DNA from: Mesorhizobium sp. B4-1-4
GTDB taxonomy: Bacteria; Pseudomonadota; Alphaproteobacteria; Rhizobiales; Rhizobiaceae
DNA length: 64,000 nt
Reading direction: 5' to 3'
NCBI RefSeq assembly: GCF_006439395.2
Contig: NZ_CP083950.1
Coordinates: 744,001 to 808,000 of the forward strand
In this document: piece after piece, positions 42,815 to 51,631 of the stretch
Layout of the letters: each line of letters begins with the position of its first letter
Numbering within the stretch: the stretch's first letter is position 1
Program-made: the position numbers and the translations under genes
Notes under the pieces: generated by a model
Seen by the model: the letters and a program-made list of their open reading frames with translations, nothing else
The model's database searches: none
What the model was told of the DNA's origin: nothing

Positions 42815-43055
42815 TGCTCAGAATATCCCCGAAGGCATGAGCGCTTGGGAATGGCAAAAGCGTAAGCTTGTGGCGAGGGCGATAGCGATCGACCAAAAGC
42901 GCTATGATGCGCAGATCGAGGAAGCCGAGCGCGAGGCCGAACTGCAGCGTCGAACGAGGTCAGTTCGCATTGTATCGCCGCTGCAATCGCTCATCGATTC
43001 TTTGCAGGGCAAGCGCAAAGGCGTCCTCGCTCGCCTGTTCAGTTGGTGGGGTTGA
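42807..43055 (+). CDS. Small basic coiled-coil protein after terL
   Basis: An 82-aa protein. AGGAGG lies about 10 bases before ATG 42807, and the gene overlaps terL by 8 bases. A long charged helix (RAIAIDQKRYDAQIEEAERE) is followed by a basic, aromatic C-terminus (KRKGVLARLFSWWG). This position is where a portal gene normally sits, but the protein is far too small. Confidence 0.65.
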   Translation: MFDAQNIPEGMSAWEWQKRKLVARAIAIDQKRYDAQIEEAEREAELQRRTRSVRIVSPLQSLIDSLQGKRKGVLARLFSWWG

Positions 43056-43821
43056 AAGACAAGGGAAACCCGTCACCGACAGATTTAACTTTATCGCGTT
43101 TAACCCTCGCCCAATCCGGCGCATCTGGATCGTGCGGTTCCTTGGGATTGTCAGGCATCAGCAATTCATACTCAGGATTCCCAGGTGCCGACAACGTGAG
43201 GCGCACGCCCTTCGATTGCGCGACGTGCATTAGGTGCTGATAGATATCCATCCCTTTTAGGCGCGCCTCGACATCCTCCACCATGAGCTTAAACCACAGT
43301 GGCGTGAGGTATGGTTCGCCCGATGGTTCGAGTGGCGAGGGATCAAGGTTCGGCTCGGGCTCGGGGCGCTTATTCTTGATGGGCTTTTCAGGGTAGAGAA
43401 TCGCCTTCGCGTGATCTAGCGTTATTGGGCCATATATCGTGGCTTTGATGACATCGCTAACGCGCCTTTCATCCGCCGATTTCATCGAACATTCGGCAAG
43501 GATCGACACGTTCAAAAACGTAGATTCTACGTTTATCTGCCAGTCCCTCACGAACCGCGCTATTCGCATATAAACCTGAACGCTCTTCATCGACAGGCGG
43601 CCTGCAAACTCAAGCTCGACCCATGAAATCCATCCCTCGTCGCTGTTACGCAGGCGGTCTTTCGCTTCCGACAATAGACGGCCAATTTCCACCGCGTTTT
43701 GAACTGTTCGTTTCGCCCCTGAGTCGAACCGTTGGCGAATGTCATCAGCGAACGGCCTCAGTTTATCGCGCTGATCGTCGGGGAGAGTTCGGGATAAACG
43801 GGCGGTCTCTGTTTCGGTCAC
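43039..43821 (-). CDS. DUF3102-like DNA-binding/regulatory protein
   Basis: A 260-aa protein starting at GTG 43821 with AGGGAC 7 bases upstream. The N-terminal half (about residues 38-95) has the DUF3102 pattern: AVEIGRLLSEAKDRLRNSDE, WISWVELEFAGRLSMKSVQ and VYMRIARF. A Pro-rich linker and an unknown C-terminal domain follow. It converges on, and slightly overlaps, the small gene after terL. It is the last gene before attR. Confidence 0.7.
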   Translation of the reverse strand: MTETETARLSRTLPDDQRDKLRPFADDIRQRFDSGAKRTVQNAVEIGRLLSEAKDRLRNSDEGWISWVELEFAGRLSMKSVQVYMRIARFVRDWQINVESTFLNVSILAECSMKSADERRVSDVIKATIYGPITLDHAKAILYPEKPIKNKRPEPEPNLDPSPLEPSGEPYLTPLWFKLMVEDVEARLKGMDIYQHLMHVAQSKGVRLTLSAPGNPEYELLMPDNPKEPHDPDAPDWARVKRDKVKSVGDGFPLSFNPTN

Positions 43822-44138
43822 AATATGTCCCTGCTAGTAGATGTGTAGCGACATAATGCGGGATCGAAAGGCAATGCGCCACACTGGGGATATGGGTCAG
43901 ATGCGTACATGGGCGCATTTCGGCGCGTCTCGCATTCGTGCGCTTTAATGTTGGGGTGTGGGGTTAAACGTGGGTTGAGGTTTTCGGGTTTGCGGCATGT
44001 GGTTGAGATTGTTGAGCAATAAGTGTTCACTTGGTGTTTACGTAAAAAGAAGATGGGAGACCGCCCAAAGGCGGATGGTTTTGCGGCGGTACTGGCTCTA
44101 GGGTCGGCGAGGCCGATGTATCAGGAGGATCGAGCGGC
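43822..44138. other. Right end of the element and host junction
   Basis: 317 bp without a gene. It holds one copy of the dispersed motif inside a partial palindrome (ATGCG...CGCAT, 43901-43918), an arm-type site (44022-44031) and the attR core (44036-44048). After the core, host sequence runs to the AGGAGG ribosome-binding site (about 44121) of the acyl-CoA dehydrogenase gene. Confidence 0.6.
44036..44048. other. Right attachment site (attR core)
   Basis: GTTTACGTAAAAA, identical to 22670-22682. It lies 90 bases before the acyl-CoA dehydrogenase start codon, so the element integrated in that gene's upstream region. Confidence 0.7.
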
Positions 44139-45908
44139 ATGTATCGGGCACCGGTCGAGGACATCGCGTTCACGCTGAAGCACGTGGCCGGCATGAAGCC
44201 AGCGCTCGATGCCGGCACGTTCGGCGATCTCGGCGAGGATCTGGTCGATGCCGTTCTTGGCGAGGCCGGCCGTTTCGCCACCGAGGAGGTGGCACCCCTC
44301 TACAAGATCGGCGACGAACAAGGTGCCGTGCTGAAGGACGCTGCCGTCACGATGCCGCCGGGCTGGAAGGAACTCTATCGCCGTTGGATCGACGGCGGCT
44401 GGAACGCGCTGTCCGGACCTGAGGAATATGGCGGACAGGCGCTGCCGACCATGCTCGGCGTCGCCGCGCTCGAAATGTGGAATTCCGCCGCCATGGCCTT
44501 TGGCATCGGCCCGACGCTGACCATGGGCGCCGTCGAAGCGCTGGACAAGCATGCCTCCGAAGAGCTCAAGGCGAAATATCTCGCAAAGCTCGTCTCCGGC
44601 GAATGGATGGGCACGATGAACCTGACCGAGCCGCAGGCCGGCTCGGACCTCAACGCGCTCCGCGCTCGCGCCGAGCCCGCCGGCGACGGCACCTACCGCA
44701 TCTTCGGCCAGAAGATCTTCATCACCTATGGCGAGCACGACTTCACCGACAACATCATCCATCTGGTGCTGGCGCGGTTGCCGGATGCTCCCGCCGGCAC
44801 GCGCGGCATCTCGCTGTTCCTGGTGCCGAAATTCCTGATCGAAGAGGATGGCTCGCTCGGTGCCCGCAACGACGTCTTCTGTTCCGGCCTCGAGCACAAG
44901 CTCGGCATCCATGCTTCGCCGACCTGCACCATGATCTATGGCGATGGTTTCCAGGGCGCCAAACCTGGCGCCATCGGCTGGCTGATCGGCGAAGAGAATA
45001 AGGGCCTGGCCTGCATGTTCACCATGATGAACAATGCGCGTCTGGCCGTCGGCATGCAGGGGGTAGCCGTCGCGGAAGCCGCCACCCAGAAGGCGATCGC
45101 CTATGCCAATGAGCGCCGCCAGGGCAAGGCATCAGATTATGCCGGGTCCGGCATGGCGCCGATCGTCCATCACCCCGACGTGCAGCGCAACCTCTTGACG
45201 ATGCGGGCGCTGACCCAGGTCGCGCGCGCCATCAGCTATTCCTGCGCGCACGCCATCGACCGCGCCCGCGTCGCCGAGGGCGAGGCTGCCGCCAACTGGC
45301 GCGACCGCGCCAATCTACTGACGCCCCTTGCGAAAGCCTTTTCGACCGATGTCGGCGTCGAGGTCGCCTCGCTTGGTGTCCAGGTGCATGGCGGCATGGG
45401 CTTCATCGAGGAGACGGGCGCGGCAGCGCTCTATCGCGATGCGCGCATCGCGCCGATCTATGAAGGCACCAACGGCATCCAGGCAATCGACCTCGTGTCG
45501 CGAAAACTGCTGCTCGGCGGGGGCGAACATGTGCATTTCTACATCGGCGAGCTGAAAGCAGTCGCCGATGCGGTCCGCACCTCCAACATCGAGGGCTTTG
45601 GCCGCACCGCGGACAATCTCGACCGGGCGCTTGCCGATCTCGACGAGGCGACGCGCTTCCTGCAGGAACTGTTGGCCAACGGCTCAACCGACGCGGCGCT
45701 TGCCGGCGCCACGCCCTATCTCAGGCTGATCTCATTCGCCGCCGGCGGCGCCTATCTGGCGCAAGGCGGGCTTGCCGACCGTGGCCGCATCGCCCTTTGC
45801 CGCTTCTTTGCCGAAAACCTGCTTGGCGAAACGCGCGCCTTGAAGGAGCGCGTCATCAATGGTGCCGGAAGCCTGGCCGCTGCCGGCAAGTCGCTGATAT
45901 CGACCTGA
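44139..45908 (+). CDS. Acyl-CoA dehydrogenase (DmdC-like, long form)
   Basis: A 589-aa flavoprotein dehydrogenase. The N-terminal, beta-barrel and helical domains show LTEPQAGSDLNALRARAEP, FGQKIFITYGEHD and the C-terminal QVHGGMGFIEETGAAALYRD with YEGTNGIQAIDLV, the catalytic base region. An extra C-terminal helical domain of about 120 aa is typical of the long 3-methylmercaptopropionyl-CoA dehydrogenase-like subgroup. The actual substrate is not certain. An enoyl-CoA hydratase follows 27 bases later, consistent with a beta-oxidation-type operon. Its upstream region is split by the mobile element. Confidence 0.92.
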   Translation: MYRAPVEDIAFTLKHVAGMKPALDAGTFGDLGEDLVDAVLGEAGRFATEEVAPLYKIGDEQGAVLKDAAVTMPPGWKELYRRWIDGGWNALSGPEEYGGQALPTMLGVAALEMWNSAAMAFGIGPTLTMGAVEALDKHASEELKAKYLAKLVSGEWMGTMNLTEPQAGSDLNALRARAEPAGDGTYRIFGQKIFITYGEHDFTDNIIHLVLARLPDAPAGTRGISLFLVPKFLIEEDGSLGARNDVFCSGLEHKLGIHASPTCTMIYGDGFQGAKPGAIGWLIGEENKGLACMFTMMNNARLAVGMQGVAVAEAATQKAIAYANERRQGKASDYAGSGMAPIVHHPDVQRNLLTMRALTQVARAISYSCAHAIDRARVAEGEAAANWRDRANLLTPLAKAFSTDVGVEVASLGVQVHGGMGFIEETGAAALYRDARIAPIYEGTNGIQAIDLVSRKLLLGGGEHVHFYIGELKAVADAVRTSNIEGFGRTADNLDRALADLDEATRFLQELLANGSTDAALAGATPYLRLISFAAGGAYLAQGGLADRGRIALCRFFAENLLGETRALKERVINGAGSLAAAGKSLIST

Positions 45909-45935
45909 AACATTCCAACGCTCGAAGGGACCATC

Positions 45936-46688
45936 GTGACAGACCATATCCTCGTCGAGCGCCAGGGCGCCGTCCAGATCATCCGTATGAACCGCCCGGA
46001 CAAGAAGAACGCGCTGACGCGCGCCATGTATGCGAAAATGTCGGCGGCTCTTGCCGAAGGCGACGTCGATCCGGCGATCCGCGTCCATGTCTTTCTCGGT
46101 GTGCCCGGCGCTTTCTCTTCCGGCAACGACCTTGCCGATTTCATGATTGTCGCCACAGGCGGCGACGGCGGCACGGAAGTCTGGGATTTCCTGATGGCGC
46201 TGGCCAGGGTCGAGAAGCCCATCGTTTCCGGTGTCGACGGCATCGCGGTTGGCATCGGCACCACGATCAACCTGCATTGCGACCTGACCTTCGCCACGCC
46301 GCGCACCCTGTTCAAGACGCCCTTCGTCGATCTCGGCCTGGTGCCCGAGGCGGGGTCCAGCCTGTTGGCGCCGCGCATCCTGGGGCAGCAAGGCGCTTTC
46401 GCCCTGCTCGGCCTCGGCGAGGGTTTTTCGGCCGAGCGGGCGAAGGCTGCCGGGTTGATCTACGATGTGGTCGAAGAGAGCGCTCTGGAGGCCTCGGTCC
46501 TGGCGGCCGCTCGCCAGATCGCCGCCAAGCCGCCGCAGGCGCTGAAGATCGCGCGTGACCTGATGCGCGGCTCGCGCGACGACGTCGTCGCCCGCATCGG
46601 CGTGGAAAGCGCGCATTTTCGCGAGCGGCTGAAATCCGATGAGGCGCGCGAGGCGCTCACCGCGTTCATGACCAGAAAGAAGGGCTGA
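45936..46688 (+). CDS. Enoyl-CoA hydratase/isomerase (crotonase fold)
   Basis: A 250-aa crotonase-family protein. IRMNRPDKKNALTRAMY, the oxyanion-hole segment PGAFSSGNDLADFM and GIAVGIGTTINLHCDLTFA are visible, and FVDLGLVPEAGSSLL carries a Glu at the second catalytic position. Located in the cytoplasm, it probably hydrates the product of the dehydrogenase encoded just upstream. The substrate is unknown. Confidence 0.93.
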   Translation: MTDHILVERQGAVQIIRMNRPDKKNALTRAMYAKMSAALAEGDVDPAIRVHVFLGVPGAFSSGNDLADFMIVATGGDGGTEVWDFLMALARVEKPIVSGVDGIAVGIGTTINLHCDLTFATPRTLFKTPFVDLGLVPEAGSSLLAPRILGQQGAFALLGLGEGFSAERAKAAGLIYDVVEESALEASVLAAARQIAAKPPQALKIARDLMRGSRDDVVARIGVESAHFRERLKSDEAREALTAFMTRKKG

Positions 46689-46696
46689 GGCCCTTT

Positions 46697-47314
46697 TCAG
46701 GGATAAAGCCGCGTCTTATCCCAACCACCCTTGGCGTTGCGCGAAAAGACCATCCGGTCATGCAGCCTGAACGGCTTGTCCTGCCAGAACTCGATGGTCT
46801 TCGGCACGATGCGGAAGCCCGACCAGTGCTTCGGGCGGGGGATCTCGCCGATGGCGTAACGGGCCGTGTATTCGGCGACGGCTTTCTCCAGGGCGAAGCG
46901 GCTTTCCAGCGGCCGCGACTGTTTCGAGGCCCAGGCGCCGATGCGGCTGCCGCGCGGCCGCGTCGCGTAATAGGCGTCGGCCTCGGCATCGGTGACGATC
47001 TCCACCGGACCGCGCACGCGCACCTGGCGGCGCAGCGATTTCCAATGGAAACACATCGCCGCCTTCATGCTGCCCAGAATTTCCTGGCCCTTGGCGCTTT
47101 CGAAATTCGTGTAGAACACAAAGCCGCTTTCATCGAACCCCTTGAGCAGCACCATCCGCACATCCGGCATGCCCTCGGTATCGACGGTTGCCAGCGCTAC
47201 GCCGTTGGCATCGTTGACTTCGCTTTTCGTGGCGTCCTCCAGCCATGCGGCAAAGAGGCGAAAGGGCTCGGCCGCATCGGTAAAGTCACTGGTTGTTAAC
47301 TCTGTGTCACTCAT
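46697..47314 (-). CDS. pdxH: Pyridoxamine 5'-phosphate oxidase
   Basis: FMN enzyme that oxidises PNP or PMP to pyridoxal phosphate. It has the standard motifs: [68 protein letters not shown] and the C-terminal WDKTRLYP. 205 aa is normal. I chose ATG 47314; the longer open frame upstream is antisense to the lipoprotein gene. Convergent with the enoyl-CoA hydratase gene. Confidence 0.96.
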   Translation of the reverse strand: MSDTELTTSDFTDAAEPFRLFAAWLEDATKSEVNDANGVALATVDTEGMPDVRMVLLKGFDESGFVFYTNFESAKGQEILGSMKAAMCFHWKSLRRQVRVRGPVEIVTDAEADAYYATRPRGSRIGAWASKQSRPLESRFALEKAVAEYTARYAIGEIPRPKHWSGFRIVPKTIEFWQDKPFRLHDRMVFSRNAKGGWDKTRLYP

Positions 47315-47354
47315 AATTTTTCTCAAATTGTCACTAAGCCGGGGAGGTTGCCGA

Positions 47355-47816
47355 TTGTCGCGTATCGCGCAAGCTTTTGACAGCAGGCAATGGGGCGTTA
47401 TCGCTTCGGCCAGCGCGAAAGCCGCGATCGTCTCAATCGCCCTGCCGCTTGCCGGCTGTGGCGCGGGTGGCTTCAGCCTGGAGAAAGCCGAGGTCGACCG
47501 CTCGATCCTGACCAGCGGCACATCGACTTTGGCCAAGCCGGCCGATTCGGATCGCGACTCCGACCAGACGACGATCGGCAATGCGGTGTCTTCCGCCGAC
47601 ATCGTACAGCTCGGCGGCCAGGCCGTGCCGTGGGCGAATGCCGGCACCGGGTCGCGCGGCTCCATCATTGAGCTGGCGGAATTGAAGGACAGGGGCCAGA
47701 CCTGCCGTCGCTTCAAGGCTTCGCGCGAAAGCTTTGATGGCGTTGCCATGTTCGAGGGCGAACTCTGCCTCGCCGGCGCCGGCGGCTGGCGCATGCAGGG
47801 CTTCAAGGCGCTCTGA
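47355..47816 (+). CDS. Small surface lipoprotein (RT0821/Lpp0805-like)
   Basis: A lipobox LPLAGC lies after a hydrophobic segment. The mature domain of about 110 residues ends with [15 protein letters not shown] and [19 protein letters not shown], matching the 17-kDa-antigen/RT0821-type surface domain with two cysteines. GGGGAGG lies 7 bases before TTG 47355, the best start I see. Probably anchored in the outer membrane. Confidence 0.75.
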   Translation: MSRIAQAFDSRQWGVIASASAKAAIVSIALPLAGCGAGGFSLEKAEVDRSILTSGTSTLAKPADSDRDSDQTTIGNAVSSADIVQLGGQAVPWANAGTGSRGSIIELAELKDRGQTCRRFKASRESFDGVAMFEGELCLAGAGGWRMQGFKAL

Positions 47817-47916
47817 TTTTCCGCCTTTGATGTGACAGTCCGCTACTGGAATTTCTTCCTATGCAAGCGCATATAGGGGGCAAGTATGGACTCACTCCTT
47901 CCCCAGGGCAGAAAGC

Positions 47917-48849
47917 ATGCGCGACCCGTATGAGGTGCTGGGCGTTGCAAAGAACGCATCGGCCAAGGATATAAAATCGGCGTACCGGAAACTCGCCAAG
48001 AAACATCATCCGGACCAGAATCCGAATGATCCCAAGGCGAAGGACCGTTTTGCCGCGGCCAATCAGGCTTATGAGATCGTCGGCGACGAGAAGACACGCG
48101 CCGCCTTCGATCGCGGCGAGATCGACGCCGACGGCAAGCCGCGCTTCCAGGGCTTTGAAGGCGCCGCAGGTGGCGGCGACCCCTTTGCCGGGTTCCGCCG
48201 CCAGCAGCAGGGGCCCGGCGGTTCGCGATTCGAGTTCCGCTCCGGGCGGCCAGGCGGTGATCCGTTCGACGGCAACAGCGACATCTTCAGCCAGATTTTC
48301 GGCGACGCCTTTTCGGGCGCGCGCGGCGCCGGCATGGGCGACCGCCGCCAGCCCGCCACCGCTGCCGATCTGAACGTCACGCTCGACATCACCATCGAGG
48401 AAGCGGCGAACGCCGAAAAGGTGACGGCGATGTTCCCGGATGGCCGCAAGGTGGCGGTCAAACTGCCGGTCTTCGTCGAGGATGGTCAGACCATTCGGTT
48501 GAAGGGGCAAGGCGAGCAGGGGCCGGGCCAGCCCGGCGACGCGCTGGTCAAGATCCATATCCGCCGGCATCCGCGTTACCGTATCGAGGGCCGCGACCTG
48601 CATGCCGATCTGCCGGTGTCGCTGGCGGATGCGGTGCTGGGCGCCAAGGTGCCGGTCGAGACGCCGACAGGCAGGCTCGCGGTCAACGTTCCCGCCTGGT
48701 CGAGTTCGGACAAGGTGCTGCGACTCAAGGGCAGGGGCCTGCCGGAAAAAGCCGGCGGTCACGGCGATCTCTACGCTCATGTGCGCATCATGCTGCCGGA
48801 GGGTGGTGACAGCGCTCTGGAAGCGATGCTGCGTGGCCAAAAAGGCTGA
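47917..48849 (+). CDS. DnaJ-type co-chaperone (CbpA-like, no zinc finger)
   Basis: A J-domain at residues 1-68, with the HPD motif in [11 protein letters not shown], that would stimulate DnaK. A Gly/Phe-rich linker (about 75-130) and two DnaJ C-terminal substrate-binding domains follow ([17 protein letters not shown], then [18 protein letters not shown]). The CxxCxGxG zinc centre is absent, as in CbpA-type class B proteins. 310 aa is typical. Confidence 0.93.
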   Translation: MRDPYEVLGVAKNASAKDIKSAYRKLAKKHHPDQNPNDPKAKDRFAAANQAYEIVGDEKTRAAFDRGEIDADGKPRFQGFEGAAGGGDPFAGFRRQQQGPGGSRFEFRSGRPGGDPFDGNSDIFSQIFGDAFSGARGAGMGDRRQPATAADLNVTLDITIEEAANAEKVTAMFPDGRKVAVKLPVFVEDGQTIRLKGQGEQGPGQPGDALVKIHIRRHPRYRIEGRDLHADLPVSLADAVLGAKVPVETPTGRLAVNVPAWSSSDKVLRLKGRGLPEKAGGHGDLYAHVRIMLPEGGDSALEAMLRGQKG

Positions 48850-48956
48850 TCGGCGACTTTTGTCCCCCGAACTGTCCGGTTTGAGCGCTTGAAGGGGCCC
48901 TGTGCCTGTGCGATAGGGCTCTCCACAAAGCAGATACTCTTGCGGAGAGCACGCAC

Positions 48957-49775
48957 ATGGCGGGTGGACAGGGCCTGATGGCCGGCAAGCGCGGCCTGAT
49001 TCTGGGCGTCGCGAACAACAGGTCGATCGCTTTCGGCATCGCCAAGGCATGCGCCGACCATGGCGCCGAGATCGCGCTGACCTATCAGGGCGAGGCGTTC
49101 AAAAAGCGTGTCGAACCGTTGGCGGCGGAACTGGGCGCCTATGTGGCCGGCCATTGCGATGTCACCGATCCGGCCAGCCTCGACGAGGTCTTCGCCAATG
49201 TCGCCAAGCATTGGGGCAAGCTCGACTTTCTCGTCCACGCGATCGCATTCTCCGATAAGGACGAACTCACCGGCCGCTATGTCGAGACGACGCGCGACAA
49301 CTTCCTGCGCACCATGGACATTTCGGTGTTTTCCTTCACCACCATCGCCAAGCGCGCCGAGGCGCTGATGACCGAGGGCGGTTCACTGCTGACGCTCACC
49401 TATTATGGCGCCGAGAAGGTGATGCCGCACTACAATGTCATGGGCGTTGCCAAGGCCGCGCTCGAGGCCAGCGTGCGTTACCTTGCCGTCGATCTCGGCG
49501 CCAAGAAGATCCGCGTCAACGCAATCTCGGCCGGCCCGATCAAGACGCTGGCCGCATCCGGCATCGGCGACTTCCGCTACATCCTGAAGTGGAACGAATA
49601 CAATTCACCACTGAAGCAGACGGTCACGCAGGAAGAGGTCGGCGATTCCGGCGTCTATTTCCTGTCCGACCTGTCGCGTGGCGTGACCGGCGAAGTGCAT
49701 CACGTCGATTCCGGCTATCACGTGGTCGGCATGAAGGCGGTCGACGCGCCTGATATTTCGACGGTCAAGGAATAG
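48957..49775 (+). CDS. fabI: Enoyl-[acyl-carrier-protein] reductase FabI
   Basis: NADH-dependent reductase for the last step of type II fatty-acid elongation. An SDR fold with GLILGVANNRSIAFGIAKAC is visible, along with DFLVHAIAFSDKDELTG and the catalytic Tyr/Lys pair in MPHYNVMGVAKAALEASVRY. ISAGPIKTLAASGIGDF follows. 272 aa is normal. GCGGAGAG precedes the ATG. FabI is the triclosan-binding enzyme; nothing unusual is seen. Confidence 0.95.
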   Translation: MAGGQGLMAGKRGLILGVANNRSIAFGIAKACADHGAEIALTYQGEAFKKRVEPLAAELGAYVAGHCDVTDPASLDEVFANVAKHWGKLDFLVHAIAFSDKDELTGRYVETTRDNFLRTMDISVFSFTTIAKRAEALMTEGGSLLTLTYYGAEKVMPHYNVMGVAKAALEASVRYLAVDLGAKKIRVNAISAGPIKTLAASGIGDFRYILKWNEYNSPLKQTVTQEEVGDSGVYFLSDLSRGVTGEVHHVDSGYHVVGMKAVDAPDISTVKE

Positions 49776-49826
49776 CTTTCCCGCCAATCCTCCGCCTAGG
49801 CCCAGGCCTCACCTCCGGAAGACCTG

Positions 49827-50414
49827 ATGTACCCGCTGGTTTACATCGTGCGCCACGGCCAGACCGCGTGGAATACCGAGGCCCGGCTTCAGGGTCAGGC
49901 CGACACCGATCTCAATGAGCTCGGCCGCCAACAGGCCACCGGAAACGGGAATCGGTTGGCCGGCCTCGTCCACAAGCCGGAGGATTTCGATTTCATCGCC
50001 AGCCCGATGAGGCGGACGCGCGAAACGATGGAGCGCATCCGCGTCGCGATGAAGCTCGATCCGCTCGCCTATCGAACCGATCCCGATCTCGTTGAAGTCA
50101 ATTTCGGCGATTGGCAGGGGTTCACCTTTGCCGAGCTCGAGACACGCTATCCCCGTGCGAAGAAGACTCGCGCTTTGGATAAATGGAACTTCCAGCCGCC
50201 CGGCGAAGGTGCCGAGAGCTACCAGATGCTGCTTGAACGGGTGAAGCCCCGATTCGACGCGCTCGACCACAACACGATCTGCGTGACGCATGGCGGCGTC
50301 ATGCGGACCTTGTTTCGCTTCGTGCTTGAGATGCCCGAGGACGAGGCCGCGAACCTGGAGATACCGCACGATCGCGTGCTCCGGCTGCAGGGTGAATGCC
50401 TGGAGTGGCTGTAG
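49827..50414 (+). CDS. Histidine phosphatase family protein
   Basis: A 195-aa phosphoglycerate-mutase-like phosphatase. The catalytic RHG is in YIVRHGQTAWNTEAR, the second Arg in ASPMRRTRETMERI, and the second His in ICVTHGGVMRTLFR. The substrate is unknown. It starts 51 bases after fabI on the same strand. Confidence 0.9.
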   Translation: MYPLVYIVRHGQTAWNTEARLQGQADTDLNELGRQQATGNGNRLAGLVHKPEDFDFIASPMRRTRETMERIRVAMKLDPLAYRTDPDLVEVNFGDWQGFTFAELETRYPRAKKTRALDKWNFQPPGEGAESYQMLLERVKPRFDALDHNTICVTHGGVMRTLFRFVLEMPEDEAANLEIPHDRVLRLQGECLEWL

Positions 50415-50495
50415 CTGTCCTGGCTATGATGGTTATTCATCCGAGGTTGGTTCGCTAGGCTCCCAACCCTGAGCGCGGTCGCCCGGATGAACGTA

Positions 50496-51215
50496 TCATT
50501 CGAGGTAGGTCACCACACCCGTTTCAAGATCGTAGATCGCCGCGACGATCTTCAGCTTCCCGGTCCCGGTGAGACCGGCCAAGAGCTTGCTTGAAACGGC
50601 AAGGCGCCTCGCGGTCCGCCTTGCGCTCTCCTTAGCCGTGTTGTCGACAAAATCGCCCGCCTCGCTCCGCACCGCGATTGCCGCCGGCAAGATCGGCTCG
50701 ATCATCGGACCGATCGCGCCCGGATAAGTGGCGTTCTTGGTGACCACGTCGCAAGCCGCCTTGACCGCACCGCAGCTTGTGTGCGCGAGGACGACGATCA
50801 ACGGCGAACCGAGTACCTCCGCGCCATATTCGACCGTGCCGAGCGTCGCGGTGTCGACGAGGTTGCCAGCATTCCGGGCGACGAACAGTTCTCCAACGCC
50901 GTGGCCGCCGAAAATCAGCTCCGGCGGAACGCGACTGTCGGCGCAACTGATGACCGTGGCCCAAGGCGCCTGGTGTGTAGCGACAGCATTCCGCTGCGCG
51001 GCAAGGTCAATCGAACAGAGTTCCGGATGGCTGACATAGCGTTCGTTGCCGGACTTCAACGCGGCCAACGCTTCATCGGGAGGCAGAGGCGTCGCAGTGC
51101 CCTCGGCCGCGCGCGCCGGCCAGATCGCTCCGCCAAAACCGGTCGCGACGAGCCCCGCGCCGACCTTGAGGAAATCCCTCCGGCGGATCCCTTCGCCCTC
51201 GCAGTCGCTGCACAT
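50496..51215 (-). CDS. Tat-exported beta-carbonic anhydrase
   Basis: A 239-aa beta-class carbonic anhydrase that interconverts CO2 and bicarbonate. Zinc ligands are visible in ISCADSRVPPELIF (Cys, Asp) and VLAHTSCGAVKAA (His, Cys). The N-terminus has a twin-arginine signal (GIRRRDFLKVGAGLVATGF followed by GGAIWPARAAEG), so the folded enzyme is probably sent to the periplasm. The very first residues (MCSDCEGEG) contain two cysteines before the Tat motif, which is odd. It stands alone on the minus strand. Confidence 0.9.
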   Translation of the reverse strand: MCSDCEGEGIRRRDFLKVGAGLVATGFGGAIWPARAAEGTATPLPPDEALAALKSGNERYVSHPELCSIDLAAQRNAVATHQAPWATVISCADSRVPPELIFGGHGVGELFVARNAGNLVDTATLGTVEYGAEVLGSPLIVVLAHTSCGAVKAACDVVTKNATYPGAIGPMIEPILPAAIAVRSEAGDFVDNTAKESARRTARRLAVSSKLLAGLTGTGKLKIVAAIYDLETGVVTYLE

Positions 51216-51373
51216 TGTCCTGCTCCCGCCGCCGATCCAGCCGATGACTGGATCCGCGAGCTGAGACTGCTACCAATGAGTTGCATTAGCAAGTGCTAAC
51301 TCTCGTCCGGTCCATCCGGGAGCTCGATTCCGAGCCTGTCGGAATGGATCCGGCCGTGCGCAGCCGGAGGCTC

Positions 51374-51631
51374 CTATTCGGTGTCCGGCAATTCCATGTC
51401 GGTGACGACGTTCTCGCCATTGGTCACGTCATAGGCAATGACAACGTCCATGCCCGGCTTCAGCGAGTCGAGATCGGTCTCGGCGTTCAGCTTATAGGAT
51501 TTGCCGTCATCCAGCGTCAGGGTCAGCGCGTCCTTGTCGATCTTCTTGATCAAGCCTTCGGTCTGCCCGGCGAAAGCGGCGGTGGAAAGCAGCAGTATGG
51601 CGGCAACAGCGCCAATCAGGGTACGCATCAT
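51374..51631 (-). CDS. DUF1344 exported protein
   Basis: A small rhizobial periplasmic protein (85 aa) with a signal peptide (RTLIGAVAAILLLSTAAFA). A single compact domain (GLIKKIDKDALTLTLDDGKS, then AETDLDSLKPGMDVVIAYDV) resembles the DUF1344 beta fold. ATG 51628 is an alternative start. Function unknown. Confidence 0.82.
   Translation of the reverse strand: MMRTLIGAVAAILLLSTAAFAGQTEGLIKKIDKDALTLTLDDGKSYKLNAETDLDSLKPGMDVVIAYDVTNGENVVTDMELPDTE

Noticed and set aside
22670..44048. Integrative conjugative element
   Set aside because: No relaxase, type IV secretion or coupling-protein gene is present. The terminase and prohead protease point to a phage-type transfer route.
45797..46558. 253-codon frame overlapping the enoyl-CoA hydratase gene on the same strand
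   Set aside because: Out-of-frame shadow; the hydratase frame carries the crotonase signatures.
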